In this document: piece after piece, positions 30,960 through 40,800 of the stretch | Numbering within the stretch: the first letter of the stretch is position 1 | Layout: the number at the start of each line of letters is the position of its first letter | Source: Trissonchulus latispiculum | Taxonomy: Eukaryota > Nematoda > Enoplea > Enoplida > Ironidae | DNA length: 64,000 nt | Assembly (NCBI GenBank): GCA_030248195.1 | Contig: JASAND010022041.1 | Span: 78,787-142,786 of the forward strand | Reading direction: 5' to 3' | The notes under the pieces: generated by a model | What the model was told of the DNA's origin: nothing | What the model saw: only the letters and a program-made list of their open reading frames with translations | Database searches by the model: none | Translations under genes and position numbers: made by a program

Positions 30960-32003
30960 ATGGATAAAATCTACTATAGTTTGCAGAATCCAGGATCGTT
31001 AAGTAGCATTGAAAAGCTTTACAAAGCTGCAAAAGCAGCAAGATTAAACGTGAGCAGAAAAGATGTGAAAGAATGGCTGCTGAGTCAAGAAGCCTATACA
31101 CTGCATAAGCTGCGTAAGCTAAAATTTAAGCGCCGTCGAACAATAACTAAAGGAATAGATGATCTATGGCAAATGGATCTTGCCGATATGAGTAGCGTAG
31201 CTAAATGGAATGATGGCTTTAAATATATTTTAGTTGTTATAGATACATTTAGCAAATTTTTGTGGGTATTTCCAGTAAAAGACAAAAAGTCAGAAACAAT
31301 TATAGCAGCATTTTCCCAGATTCCGCGTACGCCTCAGCACTTAATGACAGATAAAGGTGGTGAGTTTCTGAATGCAAAGTTTAAAACTTACTGTACTGAC
31401 AGAGGTATTAACTACTATACAAGCCAAAATCCAGATACAAAGGCAGCAATTGCTGAGAGGGTAATTAGAACCCTGAAAGGGAAAATTTACAAATACTTTA
31501 CACGCGCGAATTCTTGGCGCTATCTCGATGCATTGCAAGATTTGGTCACCTCGTACAATAATTCAAAACATCGCAGTATCGGAATGGCACCAGTTGAGGT
31601 TAACGAGACGAATAAAGATGAGGTTAGAGCAAAATTGTTTCCTCCAAAAGATCGAACAGTACACTACAAGTTTAAGCTGGGTGATCTGGTTAGAATCACA
31701 AAGGAGCGAGGGGTTTTTCAAAAAGGTTATTTACCATTGTGGACAAGAGAAATCTTTTCAATTAGTGAACAAATTCCTAGTGATCCAGTTGTTTATAAAA
31801 TAAAAGATGCAAGTGGTGAAGAAATTGTTGGAACTTTTTACGAGCCTGAACTACAGAAAATTATACAAACTGATGATGTTTATAAGGTTGAAAAAGTTTT
31901 ACGAAAACGAAAATATAAAGGAAAAGTACAATATCTTGTTAAATGGTTAGGGTATCCTTCATCGATGAACTCTTGGATAGGTGAGGAAGACATCAGTGGC
32001 TGA
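30960..32003 (+). CDS. Copy 2: retroviral-type integrase with chromodomain
   Basis: 347 residues, intact. The rve catalytic core has D73 (DLWQMDLADM), D131 (LMTDKGGEF) and E166 (AAIAERVIR), the DD(34)E arrangement of Polinton and retrotransposon integrases, which insert the element DNA. It is followed by an SH3-like region (FKLGDLVRITKERGVF, about 225-240) and a C-terminal chromodomain (about 302-345: YKVEKVLRKR, then VQYLVKWLGYPSSMNSW) that can direct integration to marked chromatin. The usual N-terminal zinc motif is not obvious in the first 60 residues. The stop codon TGA lies in the first unit of the heptamer array. Confidence 0.93.
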   Translation: MDKIYYSLQNPGSLSSIEKLYKAAKAARLNVSRKDVKEWLLSQEAYTLHKLRKLKFKRRRTITKGIDDLWQMDLADMSSVAKWNDGFKYILVVIDTFSKFLWVFPVKDKKSETIIAAFSQIPRTPQHLMTDKGGEFLNAKFKTYCTDRGINYYTSQNPDTKAAIAERVIRTLKGKIYKYFTRANSWRYLDALQDLVTSYNNSKHRSIGMAPVEVNETNKDEVRAKLFPPKDRTVHYKFKLGDLVRITKERGVFQKGYLPLWTREIFSISEQIPSDPVVYKIKDASGEEIVGTFYEPELQKIIQTDDVYKVEKVLRKRKYKGKVQYLVKWLGYPSSMNSWIGEEDISG

Positions 32004-32261
32004 CGGCTGACGGCTTACGGCTGACGGCTGACGGCTGACGGCTTACGGCTGACGGCTTACGGCTGACGGCTGACGGCTGACGGCTTACGGCTGACGGCTG
32101 ACGGCTTACGGCTGACGGCTGACGGCTGACGGCTGACGGCTGACGGCTGACGGCTGACGGCTTACGGCTGACGGCTTACGGCTGACGGCTTACGGCTGAC
32201 GGCTTACGACTTACGGCTGACGGCTGACGGCTGACGGCTGACGGCTGACGACTTACGACTT
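31997..32261. repeat. Heptamer minisatellite, copy 2
   Basis: About 38 tandem units on the plus strand, CTGACGG or CTTACGG, the complement of the copy 1 units. It fills the space between integrase and ATPase. The order of the two unit types differs from copy 1, so the array has turned over since the copies separated. Confidence 0.93.
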
Positions 32262-32267
32262 GAAAAA

Positions 32268-32275
32268 TATAAAAG
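32268..32275 (+). promoter_or_regulatory. TATA box of ATPase gene, copy 2
   Basis: TATAAAAG, 36 bp upstream of ATG 32304. Confidence 0.7.
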
Positions 32276-32303
32276 TAGTAAAATAATAATTCAGACATTC
32301 AAA

Positions 32304-32987
32304 ATGTATAAGTGCAATAAGTGCAACACAGAATTCAAGCATCGACAAAGCTTGCACAGACATTTAAAGTCACATGTTTCGAAAGAGCCAATTTTTAAAT
32401 TTTATGCACCTTTTACAATGATTGTTAGCGGAATGACAGGTTCAGGAAAAACTAAATGGGTGATTGATATGATAAGAAGCAAGTTGGTAGATGCAATGCC
32501 AGCAAATGTAATGATATGTTACAGCATGTTTCAAGAAATTTATAACGATATCCCAGCCATTTTACACGAAGGGTTTCCTGATGAGTTACCTGAGAAGGAT
32601 ACTTTGCTTATACTGGATGATCTGATGGTCGAAGTAGAAGACAAACATATCACTCAGCTATTTACTAAGATGAGGCATGTGAACGTGAGCACTATTTTCA
32701 TTGTACAGAACTTGTACTTTGAATCTAAATACATGCGCACAGTTACCCGCAATGCTCAGTATATTGTACTATTCCCAAACTATAGAGATGTTTCAATGAT
32801 TGCGACAATTGGTAGACAAATGTTTCCAGCGAAGAAAGATTTCCTTCCAGAAGCCTTTGAAATGGCAACAAAGCAACCTTTCGGATACCTAGTGCTTAAT
32901 CTGAAGCCAGGTAGTGATCCAAAATTAAGAGTGCTTAGTGGAATATTGGCCAAAGAGAAGCCTTATGCCTATCTTCCAAGAATATAA
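32304..32987 (+). CDS. Copy 2: genome-packaging ATPase with C2H2 finger
   Basis: 227 residues, intact, with the same start as chosen in copy 1 because there is no upstream in-frame extension here. Finger C4, C7, H20, H24; Walker A 43-51; Walker B 101-107. Differences from copy 1 cluster in the zinc finger and the linker after it (for example NKCNTEF against TDCSKQF), while the ATPase domain is almost unchanged. Confidence 0.88.
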   Translation: MYKCNKCNTEFKHRQSLHRHLKSHVSKEPIFKFYAPFTMIVSGMTGSGKTKWVIDMIRSKLVDAMPANVMICYSMFQEIYNDIPAILHEGFPDELPEKDTLLILDDLMVEVEDKHITQLFTKMRHVNVSTIFIVQNLYFESKYMRTVTRNAQYIVLFPNYRDVSMIATIGRQMFPAKKDFLPEAFEMATKQPFGYLVLNLKPGSDPKLRVLSGILAKEKPYAYLPRI

Positions 32988-32990
32988 AAG
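32983..32990 (+). promoter_or_regulatory. TATA box of 100-aa gene, copy 2
   Basis: TATAAAAG, 34 bp upstream of ATG 33017, containing the ATPase stop TAA. Confidence 0.7.
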
Positions 32991-33016
32991 GTCAATATTT
33001 TAGCTCAAATTTGAAA

Positions 33017-33319
33017 ATGGCTCAGAAACATATTCATACCCTAACATTTTTGAAATCAGCGCCACAAGCTGTTGTAAATGCAACTTTATCATCTTGTTCC
33101 AAAGATTTGATCAATGCTTTTGCAGAAGTCGCATTCAATGCACTGTATGGCGATTTTGCATTAAGTCCGTCAGATATATCCAAGCTGAGAAAATTTAAGA
33201 AGGATATTCTCATTCTGGCTGATAAAAAAGTGGCAATTACTGTTAAACGGAAAACTCTTAAAAGGAATCAGCTAGTGCATATATTGCTTGAAGTTATGCT
33301 ACAATGGCTAAGCGATTAG
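33017..33319 (+). CDS. Copy 2: conserved 100-aa basic helical protein
   Basis: Intact, four residues different from copy 1 (S to A near 53, I to L near 69, K to Q and N to S near the end). Its last codons overlap the start of the 126-aa gene by 16 nt in another frame. Function unknown. Confidence 0.6.
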   Translation: MAQKHIHTLTFLKSAPQAVVNATLSSCSKDLINAFAEVAFNALYGDFALSPSDISKLRKFKKDILILADKKVAITVKRKTLKRNQLVHILLEVMLQWLSD

Positions 33320-33684
33320 CTCTGATTCCTTCTTCTCCTGTGAAAACAGCACCAGAAGCGATTCAACCTGTAGTGCAGCTGCTACAAGAAGATAAGCCTG
33401 ACCTTGTTGCACTTTTCCCCAAGCATTTGCGCAATAAAGCGTCTCTTCTCCTACAGCATGTTAATGTAGAAACGGACGTAAACGGACGAGTTATTTATCC
33501 TGACAAAACAATCGGTTCAAATCTGTATGACCTGGTGAGATATTTTATAACACCTGCTAAATTTAGTCCACAGCGACCTCTAGATGCCCCCAAGTTTGAA
33601 CAATTTCTTGCATCTGTACCCAAAGCAGCATTGGGTGTAGGTCGTGCCTCCGAACCGATCAAGTGGTTAAAATATGAAACCTAG
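33304..33684 (+). CDS. Copy 2: conserved 126-aa protein
   Basis: Intact, same length as copy 1 with four substitutions (V to L, A to V, Y to F and similar). Function unknown; see the copy 1 entry for motifs. Confidence 0.6.
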   Translation: MAKRLALIPSSPVKTAPEAIQPVVQLLQEDKPDLVALFPKHLRNKASLLLQHVNVETDVNGRVIYPDKTIGSNLYDLVRYFITPAKFSPQRPLDAPKFEQFLASVPKAALGVGRASEPIKWLKYET

Positions 33685-33766
33685 CACACTGATGCAGCAA
33701 TCGGAAAACTTAAGTTTCAGTTTTGTGCTGTAAAAACAAGTGTTAACGATTGTTTTTGAATTAAAA

Positions 33767-34291
33767 ATGCCTACATACTATTGCCTTACCTTGGATAACC
33801 AACCAATGGTTGTGTTTCATTCTGGCTGGTCACCATTTAGCAATTTCCACATTGCACCTTTTACATTAGGTGGCATTGATTACAACTGCGTTGAACAATA
33901 CTATCAATGTGAGAAGGCCAAGTTCTTTAATGATGTCTACACTTATCGTGAGATTATCAAGGCCAAGTCACCTCGTGTTCACAAACAACTTGCGAAAGGA
34001 ATCAAAGGATTTGATAAGGAAAAGTGGATGGTCGTTGCTGAAGACGTTATGCTTATGGGTCTGCGAGCCAAGTTTGCTCAAAATGAACGACAACGAAACC
34101 TTTTGATAGAGACTAATGATTGTATCATTGCTGAAGCTTCAAAGTGGGATAAATATTGGGGTATTGGACTGGACATTAACGATGAAAGGGTTATAAATGT
34201 AAATGAGTGGCCTGGAGAAAATATACTTGGACAATTATTGACACGTATTAGAAATGAATATAGTCAATGTAATAGTATCCGCAGACTTTAA
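33767..34291 (+). CDS. Copy 2: NADAR-family protein
   Basis: 174 residues from ATG 33767, with one amino-acid change from copy 1 (N-E-W-P for N-D-W-P). All NADAR signature blocks are kept. Intact while several neighbouring genes in this copy are broken. Confidence 0.85.
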   Translation: MPTYYCLTLDNQPMVVFHSGWSPFSNFHIAPFTLGGIDYNCVEQYYQCEKAKFFNDVYTYREIIKAKSPRVHKQLAKGIKGFDKEKWMVVAEDVMLMGLRAKFAQNERQRNLLIETNDCIIAEASKWDKYWGIGLDINDERVINVNEWPGENILGQLLTRIRNEYSQCNSIRRL

Positions 34292-34765
34292 ATGTAATAT
34301 AGACTTGTACAGTTTACCTAATGTAAAATACAATCCAAAACGTTTTAGTGCTGCTACATTGAAATTGTCTTGTACCTGTCAGATATTTAGTAATGGTCGT
34401 ATTGTATGTCTTGGTGCCAAAACTGTTAATAAAGCTTATGAAACCCTTAAAGAGTGTGCTGTGTTTTTTACCAGATTAGGCTTATGCAACCATGGGAGTT
34501 GAAAATACAAAATATTGTCGGAACTTGTGATATAGGGAGAAAACTCGACTTGTCTTGGATATATAGTTACTTGCGTCATAACTATAGGTTAAATTTTACT
34601 CCAGAAACATTTCCTGCAATTACTTTAGAACTAAAAGCAGGTAGCACTGTGCTTATTTTTTATTCTGGAAAATGTGTAATTACTGGAAATAAATCACAAG
34701 AGCAACTACATCGCTCATACAAAGAATTAGTAAAAATTATAAAAGCAAGTAATGTATTAGTTTAA
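34254..34765 (+). pseudogene. Copy 2: TBP homologue, frameshifted
   Basis: The first TBP repeat is open from ATG 34254 and nearly identical to copy 1. A 4-nt deletion at about 34486 relative to copy 1 shifts the frame, so the second repeat lies in another frame (open to 34765). The first half is about 98% identical in DNA to copy 1, the second half only about 88-90%. Confidence 0.87.
34738..34745 (+). promoter_or_regulatory. TATA box of 110-aa gene, copy 2
   Basis: TATAAAAG, 36 bp upstream of ATG 34774, inside the end of the TBP sequence. Confidence 0.7.
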
Positions 34766-34773
34766 CTTAAAAA

Positions 34774-35106
34774 ATGGAGTTTGTAACTATAGCTAAACCA
34801 CTTAATAATATGAAAATCCAGCTTGCTACTCCTGTCGAAGCAAGTCAAATAGCACTGCAGAGAGTCGTTCTGCCTACAGATGAATGGATTATGGTCCAGA
34901 TAGAATTTATTGAGCCTCAAATTTTCAATGGAAACTATGTACCGCTACTATGCGTTGCACGTTCAGAGTATCAGCCCAGCTCTCTAGTATACCATGCAAC
35001 TCGTCAAAGCATAATAGATAAAATTGAACTATCCATTTCAGATCTGCAAGGACAGCTCGTGACAAGCGATGAATTGGGGTTGGTGGAAATTATTTTAAAA
35101 GCTTAA
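34774..35106 (+). CDS. Copy 2: 110-aa penton/minor-capsid candidate
   Basis: Intact, about 95% identical in protein to copy 1 although the DNA is only about 88% identical; many changes are at third positions, a sign that the protein was under purifying selection when the copies diverged. Confidence 0.5.
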   Translation: MEFVTIAKPLNNMKIQLATPVEASQIALQRVVLPTDEWIMVQIEFIEPQIFNGNYVPLLCVARSEYQPSSLVYHATRQSIIDKIELSISDLQGQLVTSDELGLVEIILKA

Positions 35107-35109
35107 AAG
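35102..35109 (+). promoter_or_regulatory. TATA-like box of basic-protein gene, copy 2
   Basis: CTTAAAAG, 36 bp upstream of ATG 35138, containing the stop of the 110-aa gene. Confidence 0.45.
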
Positions 35110-35137
35110 TGACAACATTATTGTTTCACAAACCAAA

Positions 35138-35291
35138 ATGTTTCCAATAAAGTTTAAGCAAATTAATCCTGATAGCAGTTGATGTTTCAGATATTAAAAT
35201 CAAAAAACAGAAAAAGACAGCAAAGAAAAAATCAGCTTCAACAAAAAAGCTTAAAAGCCAGAAAAAGAGTGGGAGAAAAACAAATTTCTAA
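35138..35291 (+). pseudogene. Copy 2: basic core-like protein, frameshifted
   Basis: Starts MFPIKFKQINPDSS, then a TGA. The Lys-rich C-terminal part and its stop (overlapping the capsid ATG) remain in another frame. Homologue of the 47-residue protein in copy 1. Confidence 0.6.
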
Positions 35292-36586
35292 TGGCTACAT
35301 GTGGAAATAGACTACTCCAGTGGAATGCTCCAGTTCCTGTGCATGAAGATATCGTAAGCTCACAGTTGGTTGAAGTTCCATGCACTACAGCCCTTCCTCG
35401 CTCTGACCCTAACAATATCGAATTTAAAGTTGACAAAACAGATGCATTCATAGATCCAACCTCTTGTTTTTCATTCATCAGAGCTCAAGTGTTGAAAAAA
35501 GATGGGACACAATTAGCTGAAATCGATAAAACTGGACCAATCAATAACTTAGGATACTCTATGTGGTCAAGTGTAGACTGTCTCATTTCTGACCAATCTA
35601 TAACATTGAAAAATCCGTATTATCCTTTGCTTTCGTACCTACTATGCTTAGTTAACTATACAAAACCGGAAAAAGATGCACTGCTGTGCGGGGCAATGTT
35701 TGAACAAGACTCTCCATTGTTTTTTGACATTAATTTGGATGAGGGTGCTCCTCCAATAGTCGTAAACGAAGGGTTGCAGAAACGTTACGATCGAATTGAA
35801 GGCTCTAAAGTTTTTACTTTATACACTAGGATATTTACTGATACAATTTTGATGCCAAAACTGCTACCTCCGCAAACTGAAGTGGGTTTCGTCTTCAAGC
35901 GTTCTGAGCCAAATTTAATTTTCATTGGTAAAAAAGTAGAATGCATTTTAAAAATAACTGATGCAAAAATGTTTGTATCTCGAATTAAGTTGTGTGATCA
36001 GGCACTACAGGAACATAATAAAATTCTAAATTCAACAGGTTGCACATATCCAGCTCTTCGCTACGATACTAAATGTCGCACAATCTCTACAGGAGAGCAA
36101 AATCTGGATTGGGTACCTTATAGTGGTTCTCTTCCAAGGCGAGTTTAAATTTTCATGGTGAAGCAAGCAGCGTATAATGGTTCTTTACAGAATAATCCAT
36201 TTTACTTTTTGGATTTTGGAGCTCAGAGAATCTATGTTTATAAAAACGAAATGCTTCTGCCACATTCAACTCCACTGCAAACTCTTGGAGAATACAAGTA
36301 TCCAGATTTGTTTATGGGATTTCTTAGGGGATTAAACTATCATAATATGGATATAGGATTTAAATGGAGTGACTACAGAGTGGGATTCTTCATTACATGT
36401 GTGGATTTAACCCCTGACCATTCTGCCGATTGTAACTATATTAGTCCCGATGAATACGGCACAATTAGAATTAAGATTGACTATAAAGAAGCACTTAGTG
36501 CATCAATTGTTGTTTTCTGTGTAGCTGAGTATAATGCTCTCATGAAACTTGACAAAAATCGGAACCCGTCCTGGGAAAAGGTATAA
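35291..36586 (+). pseudogene. Copy 2: major capsid candidate with internal stop
   Basis: Colinear with copy 1 over its whole length. A single TAC-to-TAA type change at 36146-36148 ends the frame after 285 residues; the rest (from 36155) stays open in the same frame. The two proteins are about 92% identical, and the DNA is more diverged than in the polymerase-to-NADAR half. The TATA box at -41 is degraded to CTTAAAAG (35250-35257). Confidence 0.65.
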
Positions 36587-36589
36587 AAG
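36582..36589 (+). promoter_or_regulatory. TATA box of membrane-protein gene, copy 2
   Basis: TATAAAAG, 38 bp upstream of ATG 36620, containing the capsid stop codon. In copy 1, which lacks the downstream gene, the same place reads TATAATAC. Confidence 0.65.
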
Positions 36590-36619
36590 TATACTGAATA
36601 ATATATAGTCGAGTAAACA

Positions 36620-37012
36620 ATGGATAAAAAGAAGTTTATAATAATTGGTTCGATATCAATAAGTGTAACGGTTTTCATCGTAATCTCTGTTATTGTCTCA
36701 TTAAATTTAAAGTCACCGAAACCGTTCTCACCGGTTACTATTGAGTTGCTCCCTGATAGAAGTGTAGCTCTTGTTCAAAATCGAATACGAAAAGCGTTAT
36801 CCCTGAAGCAATTTTACAAGCTTCGAAACTTTATTCAGGATTGCGCAGGACAGCAGTGTAACATAAACAAATCAAGTGACTTGTTATGTCCATATACGTC
36901 GCAACAATTTGACTGGAAATTGTGTTTTGCTGACGACAAACAAATAATGTTTGGGTGGATAGGTAAATTAACTCTAAAAAGAGAGGACCTTCTTCACATT
37001 ACTGAAATATGA
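36620..37012 (+). CDS. Copy 2: 130-aa single-pass membrane protein
   Basis: Starts MDKKKF, followed by a strongly hydrophobic segment (about 7-28: IIIGSISISVTVFIVISVIV), then a 100-residue domain with four or five cysteines (DCAGQQC, LLCPYTS, KLCFADD). This is a type II signal-anchor layout with a Cys-containing outer domain. No homologue is recognised. It is present only in copy 2; copy 1 has different sequence here. It may be a virion membrane or host-interaction protein, which is inference from layout only. Confidence 0.5.
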   Translation: MDKKKFIIIGSISISVTVFIVISVIVSLNLKSPKPFSPVTIELLPDRSVALVQNRIRKALSLKQFYKLRNFIQDCAGQQCNINKSSDLLCPYTSQQFDWKLCFADDKQIMFGWIGKLTLKREDLLHITEI

Positions 37013-37072
37013 TATGCTTAGTCAGCATTGCTTGGTCAGTATGACTGCCTCCGTTCTGGTAATGCAGATTTC

Positions 37073-37080
37073 TATAAATG
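37073..37080 (+). promoter_or_regulatory. TATA box of zinc-protein gene, copy 2
   Basis: TATAAATG, 36 bp upstream of ATG 37109. Just before it is CCTCCGTTCTGGTAATGC, the sequence that is duplicated in copy 1. Confidence 0.6.
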
Positions 37081-37108
37081 CTACAAAATTTTGAAGAATT
37101 CGTTTGTG

Positions 37109-37345
37109 ATGGCCAAACGGTGCAAGACCTGTCTAAAATCTAAAAACTGTGAGTGTGTTCTTGATTTGGTCGCTCTTGGAGTTTGGACACGCAAGAAGCC
37201 GACAACCCCAAAACGACTAACAAGCAGACAATCAAAGCGACTGCAACTTTGCCACATTTGCGGACGTTTCACAACACGTCTTGGAGCCCATTTGATTTTT
37301 GAATGTACTAGACCCAACCATAAGCGATACACTGGTTTTGAATGA
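37109..37345 (+). CDS. Copy 2: small cysteine-rich zinc-binding protein
   Basis: 78 residues. The ATG at 37109 is aligned with copy 1 and sits 36 bp after the TATA box; the longer upstream open frame has no ATG of its own. All Cys and His of the two knuckles are conserved. The stop overlaps the next start as ATGA. Confidence 0.63.
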   Translation: MAKRCKTCLKSKNCECVLDLVALGVWTRKKPTTPKRLTSRQSKRLQLCHICGRFTTRLGAHLIFECTRPNHKRYTGFE

Positions 37346-37596
37346 TGGATGGAATTTACAACTTTGTGAAAGATAATTTTTTCAACCACAATTTGAATCT
37401 ACCCATCCCCGACGGATCAGACTGTTTCCTTGAACATATTAGACTTGTTGCTCAAAACACCTTTTGTGACAAAGTGAACTATGGACGCATCATAGCCTTC
37501 ATTTCATACTGTACACTGCTTGTTGATGTATATAGTGTAAATGAAGAACTTGTAATTTATTGGTGTACAATGTGTATATATGCATACAGCAAATAA
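37342..37596 (+). CDS. Copy 2: small Bcl-2 BH1-motif protein candidate
   Basis: 84 residues, overlapping the zinc-protein stop by 4 nt. The NYGRIIAF core and surrounding residues are identical to copy 1; about nine conservative differences lie elsewhere. A possible poly(A) signal AATAAA follows at 37628. Homology with copy 1 ends close to this stop, so the element's terminal repeats are not visible. Confidence 0.5.
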   Translation: MMDGIYNFVKDNFFNHNLNLPIPDGSDCFLEHIRLVAQNTFCDKVNYGRIIAFISYCTLLVDVYSVNEELVIYWCTMCIYAYSK

Positions 37597-37663
37597 TTAG
37601 ATTTTTGTTGGAATTTGTCAAATAACAATAAAGGATGTCTGCTAGTAATAGATTCAAGGTCAA

Positions 37664-37785
37664 GAGCGTGAGAAGAAGGGAGGTTGTCATTAATTTACTA
37701 GTATAACAGTTGAGAGCGTCAGAAGGAAGAAGGTTGTCATTAAGTTACTAGTATAACAGTTGAGAGCGTGAGAAGGAGGGAGGAT
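37664..37785. repeat. 50-bp tandem repeat, about 2.5 units
   Basis: Units start GAGCGTGAGAAG or GAGCGTCAGAAG at 37664, 37714 and 37764, with TTACTAGTATAACAGTTGA closing each full unit. It lies between the end of virus-like copy 2 and the mucin-like gene. Confidence 0.85.
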
Positions 37786-37820
37786 GCATGCGCATGCGGG
37801 AGGGTCTGGATCTCTCCTTC

Positions 37821-40800
37821 CTACACTACTGACTCCGTCAATGTGCTTGTAGTTTTCGCTGTAGTAAGCTCTCTGGACGCACTCGTTGAAGGAATTGTGG
37901 TAATTGTAGTGCGTGATCCGAAACTTATACCCAGGGAAGCTGTTGATGTCTCAGTTGCTTTGATTCCAAGTGTCGATATCCCTGAGATTGCGGAATGCGT
38001 TGACAACCTTGTCGTGTTCGCGGAACTCGGCTCTGTGAGTGCGTTAGTTGCTGGAATGGTAATGATTGTATTGACTGTTGGTATCTCTGTATCGAAGCTT
38101 GCTGCTGTTTTTTCTGTTGTGCCTATTGTAAGTGTCGATGCCTCAGAAATCTCTGTAAACATTGCCTCCGTTGATGTATTTGTAGTGTTTGCTGAACTAG
38201 AAGCAGTGTCCGCATTCGTCACTGGAATGGTGCTAATTGTCGTGAACGATGCTGTAGTTTCATGCAAGGCTGCTGCTGGTGTTCCAGTCATTACTACGTT
38301 AAGTGTCGACATATCCGTAGTCTCCGCAAACGTTGGCTCCGTTAATGTACTTGTAGTTTTCCCTGTAACACGCTTTGTGGCCGCATTCGTTGAAGGAAGG
38401 CTGGCAATTGTAGTGTGTGATGTCATAGTTGTCAACAAGGAAGCTGTTGATGTCTCAGTTGTTTTGCTGGTATGTATCGATGCTTCGGATGACCCAGAGT
38501 TTGCGGATTCTGTTGACAAATTTGTCGCTTTCGCTGAACTAAGCTCTGTGACCACGTCCGTTGCTGTAATGGCAATGGTAGTAGTGACTGTTGCTATCTC
38601 TGTATCGACGCTTGTTGCTGTTTTGCCTGTTGTGCCTATTCTAAGTGTCGATGCCTCTGAAATCTCTGTAACCGCTGTCTCCATTGATGTATTTGTAGTG
38701 TTTGCTGAACTAGAAGCAGTGTCCGCATTCGTCCCTGGAATGGTGCTAATTACAGTGAACGATGCTGTAGTTGCATGCAAGGCTGCTGGTGTTCCAGTCA
38801 TTGCTACGTTAAGTGTCGACATATCAGTAGTCTCCGCAAACGTTACTTCCGTTAATGTACTTGTAGTTTTCCCTGTAACACGCTTTGTGGCCGCATTCGT
38901 TGAAGGAAGGCTGGTAATTGTAGTGAGTGATGTCACAGTTGTCAACAAGGAAGCTGTTGATGTCTCAGTTGTTTTGCTGGTATGTACCGATGGTTCGGAT
39001 GACCCAGAGTTTGCGGATTCTGTTGACAAATTTGTCGCTTTCGCTGAACTAAGCTCTGTGGCCACGTCCGTTGCTGTAATGGCAATGGTAGTAGTGACTT
39101 TTGTTGTCTCTGTATCGACGCTTGCTACTGTTTTCTCAGTTGTGGCTATTCTAGGTGCCGATGCCTCTGAAATCTCTGTAAACGTTGTCTCAATTGGTGC
39201 ACTTGTAGTGTTTGAAGAACTAGAAGCAGTGTCTGCATTCGTCGCTAGAAAGCTGGTAATTGAAGTGAGTGATGCCATAGTTTTAGTCAAGGAAGCTGTT
39301 GATATCTCAGTAGTTTTGCTGGTAAGTATCGATGTTTCGGATGCCCCTGACCTTGCAGATTCTGATGACAAATTTGTCGCTTTCGCTGATCTAAGCTCTG
39401 TGGCCACACTCGTTGCTGTAATGGCATTGGTAGTAGTGACTGTTGTTATCTCTGTATCGACGCTTGCTGCTGTTTTTTCTGTTGGGCCTATTCTAAGTGT
39501 CGATGCCTCTGAAATCTCTGCAAACATTGTCTCCATTGATGTATTTGTAGTGTTTGCTGAACTAGAAGCAGTGTCCGCATTCGTCACTGGAATGGTGCTA
39601 ATTGTCGTGAACGATGCTGTAGTTTCATGCAAGGCTGCTGCTGGTGTTCCAGTCATTACTACGTTAAGTGTCGACATATCAGTAGTCTCCGCAAACGTTG
39701 GCTCCGTTAATGTAATTGTAGTTTTCCCTGTAACACGCTTTGTGGCCGCATTCGTTGGAGGAAGGCTGGCAATTGTAGTGTGTGATGTCATAGTTGTCAA
39801 CAAGGAAGCTGTTGATGTCTCAGTTGTTTTGCTGGTATGTATCGATGCTTCGGATGACCCAGAGTTTGCGGATGCTGTTGACAAATTTGTCGCTTTCGCT
39901 GAACTAAGCTCTGTGACCACGTCCGTTGCTGTAATGGCAACGGTAGTAGTGACTGTTGCTGTCTCTGTATCGACGCTTGCTGCTGTTTTCTCTGTTGTGC
40001 CTATTGTAAGTGTCGATGCCTCTGAAATCTCTGTAAACGCTGTCTCCATTGATGTATTTGTAGTGTTTGCTAAACTAGAAGCAGTGTCCACATTCGTCGC
40101 TAGAATGGTGCTAATTGTAGTGAACGATGCCATAGTTGAATGCAGGGCTGCTGCTGGTGTTCCAGTCATTGCTACGTTAAGTGTCGACATATCGGTAGTC
40201 TCTGCAACCGTTGGCTCCGTTAATGTACTTGTAGTTTTCCCTGTAACAAGGTTTTTAGTAGTGACTGTTGTTATCTCTGTATCGACGCTTGCTGCTGTTT
40301 TTTCTGTTGGGCCTATTCTAAGTGTCGATGCCTCTGAAATCTCTGCAAACATTGTCTCCATTGATGTATTTGTAGTGTTTGCTGAACTAGAAGCAGTGTC
40401 CGCATTCGTCACTGGAATGGTGCTAATTGTAGTGAACGATGCTGTAGTTGCATGCAAGGCTGCTGCTGGTGTTCCAGTCATTACTACGTTAAGTGTCGAC
40501 ATATGAGTAGTCTCTGCAAACGTTGGCTCCGTTAATGTACTGATAGCTTGCCCTGTAACAAGCTTTGTGGCCGCATTCGTTGAAGGAAGGCTGGTAATTG
40601 TAGTGAGTGATGTCATAGTTGACAACAAGGAAGCTGTTGATGTCTCAGTTGTTTTGGTGATTATCGACGTTTCGGATGTCCCTGAGATGGCGGAATCTGT
40701 TGACAAACTCGTCGCTTTCGCTGAACTAGGCTCTGCGGCCACGTTCGTTGCTGGAGCGGTAACGTTTGTGGTGAATGTTGGCATCGCTGTAATGATCCCT

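Noticed and set aside
8756..37596. Inverted duplication as an assembly artefact of one element
   Set aside because: The copies differ by many substitutions, small indels, a different gene in one slot and a 10.85-kb insertion with a target duplication, so they are distinct sequences. The join itself still deserves long-read support.
37768..40506. 912-codon Val-rich open frame on the plus strand, and the 441-codon one at 40567-41892
   Set aside because: They are complements of the Thr/Ser-rich mucin-like frame. Complements of ACN and TCN codons rarely make stops, and the minus-strand product has the sensible mucin composition and repeat structure.
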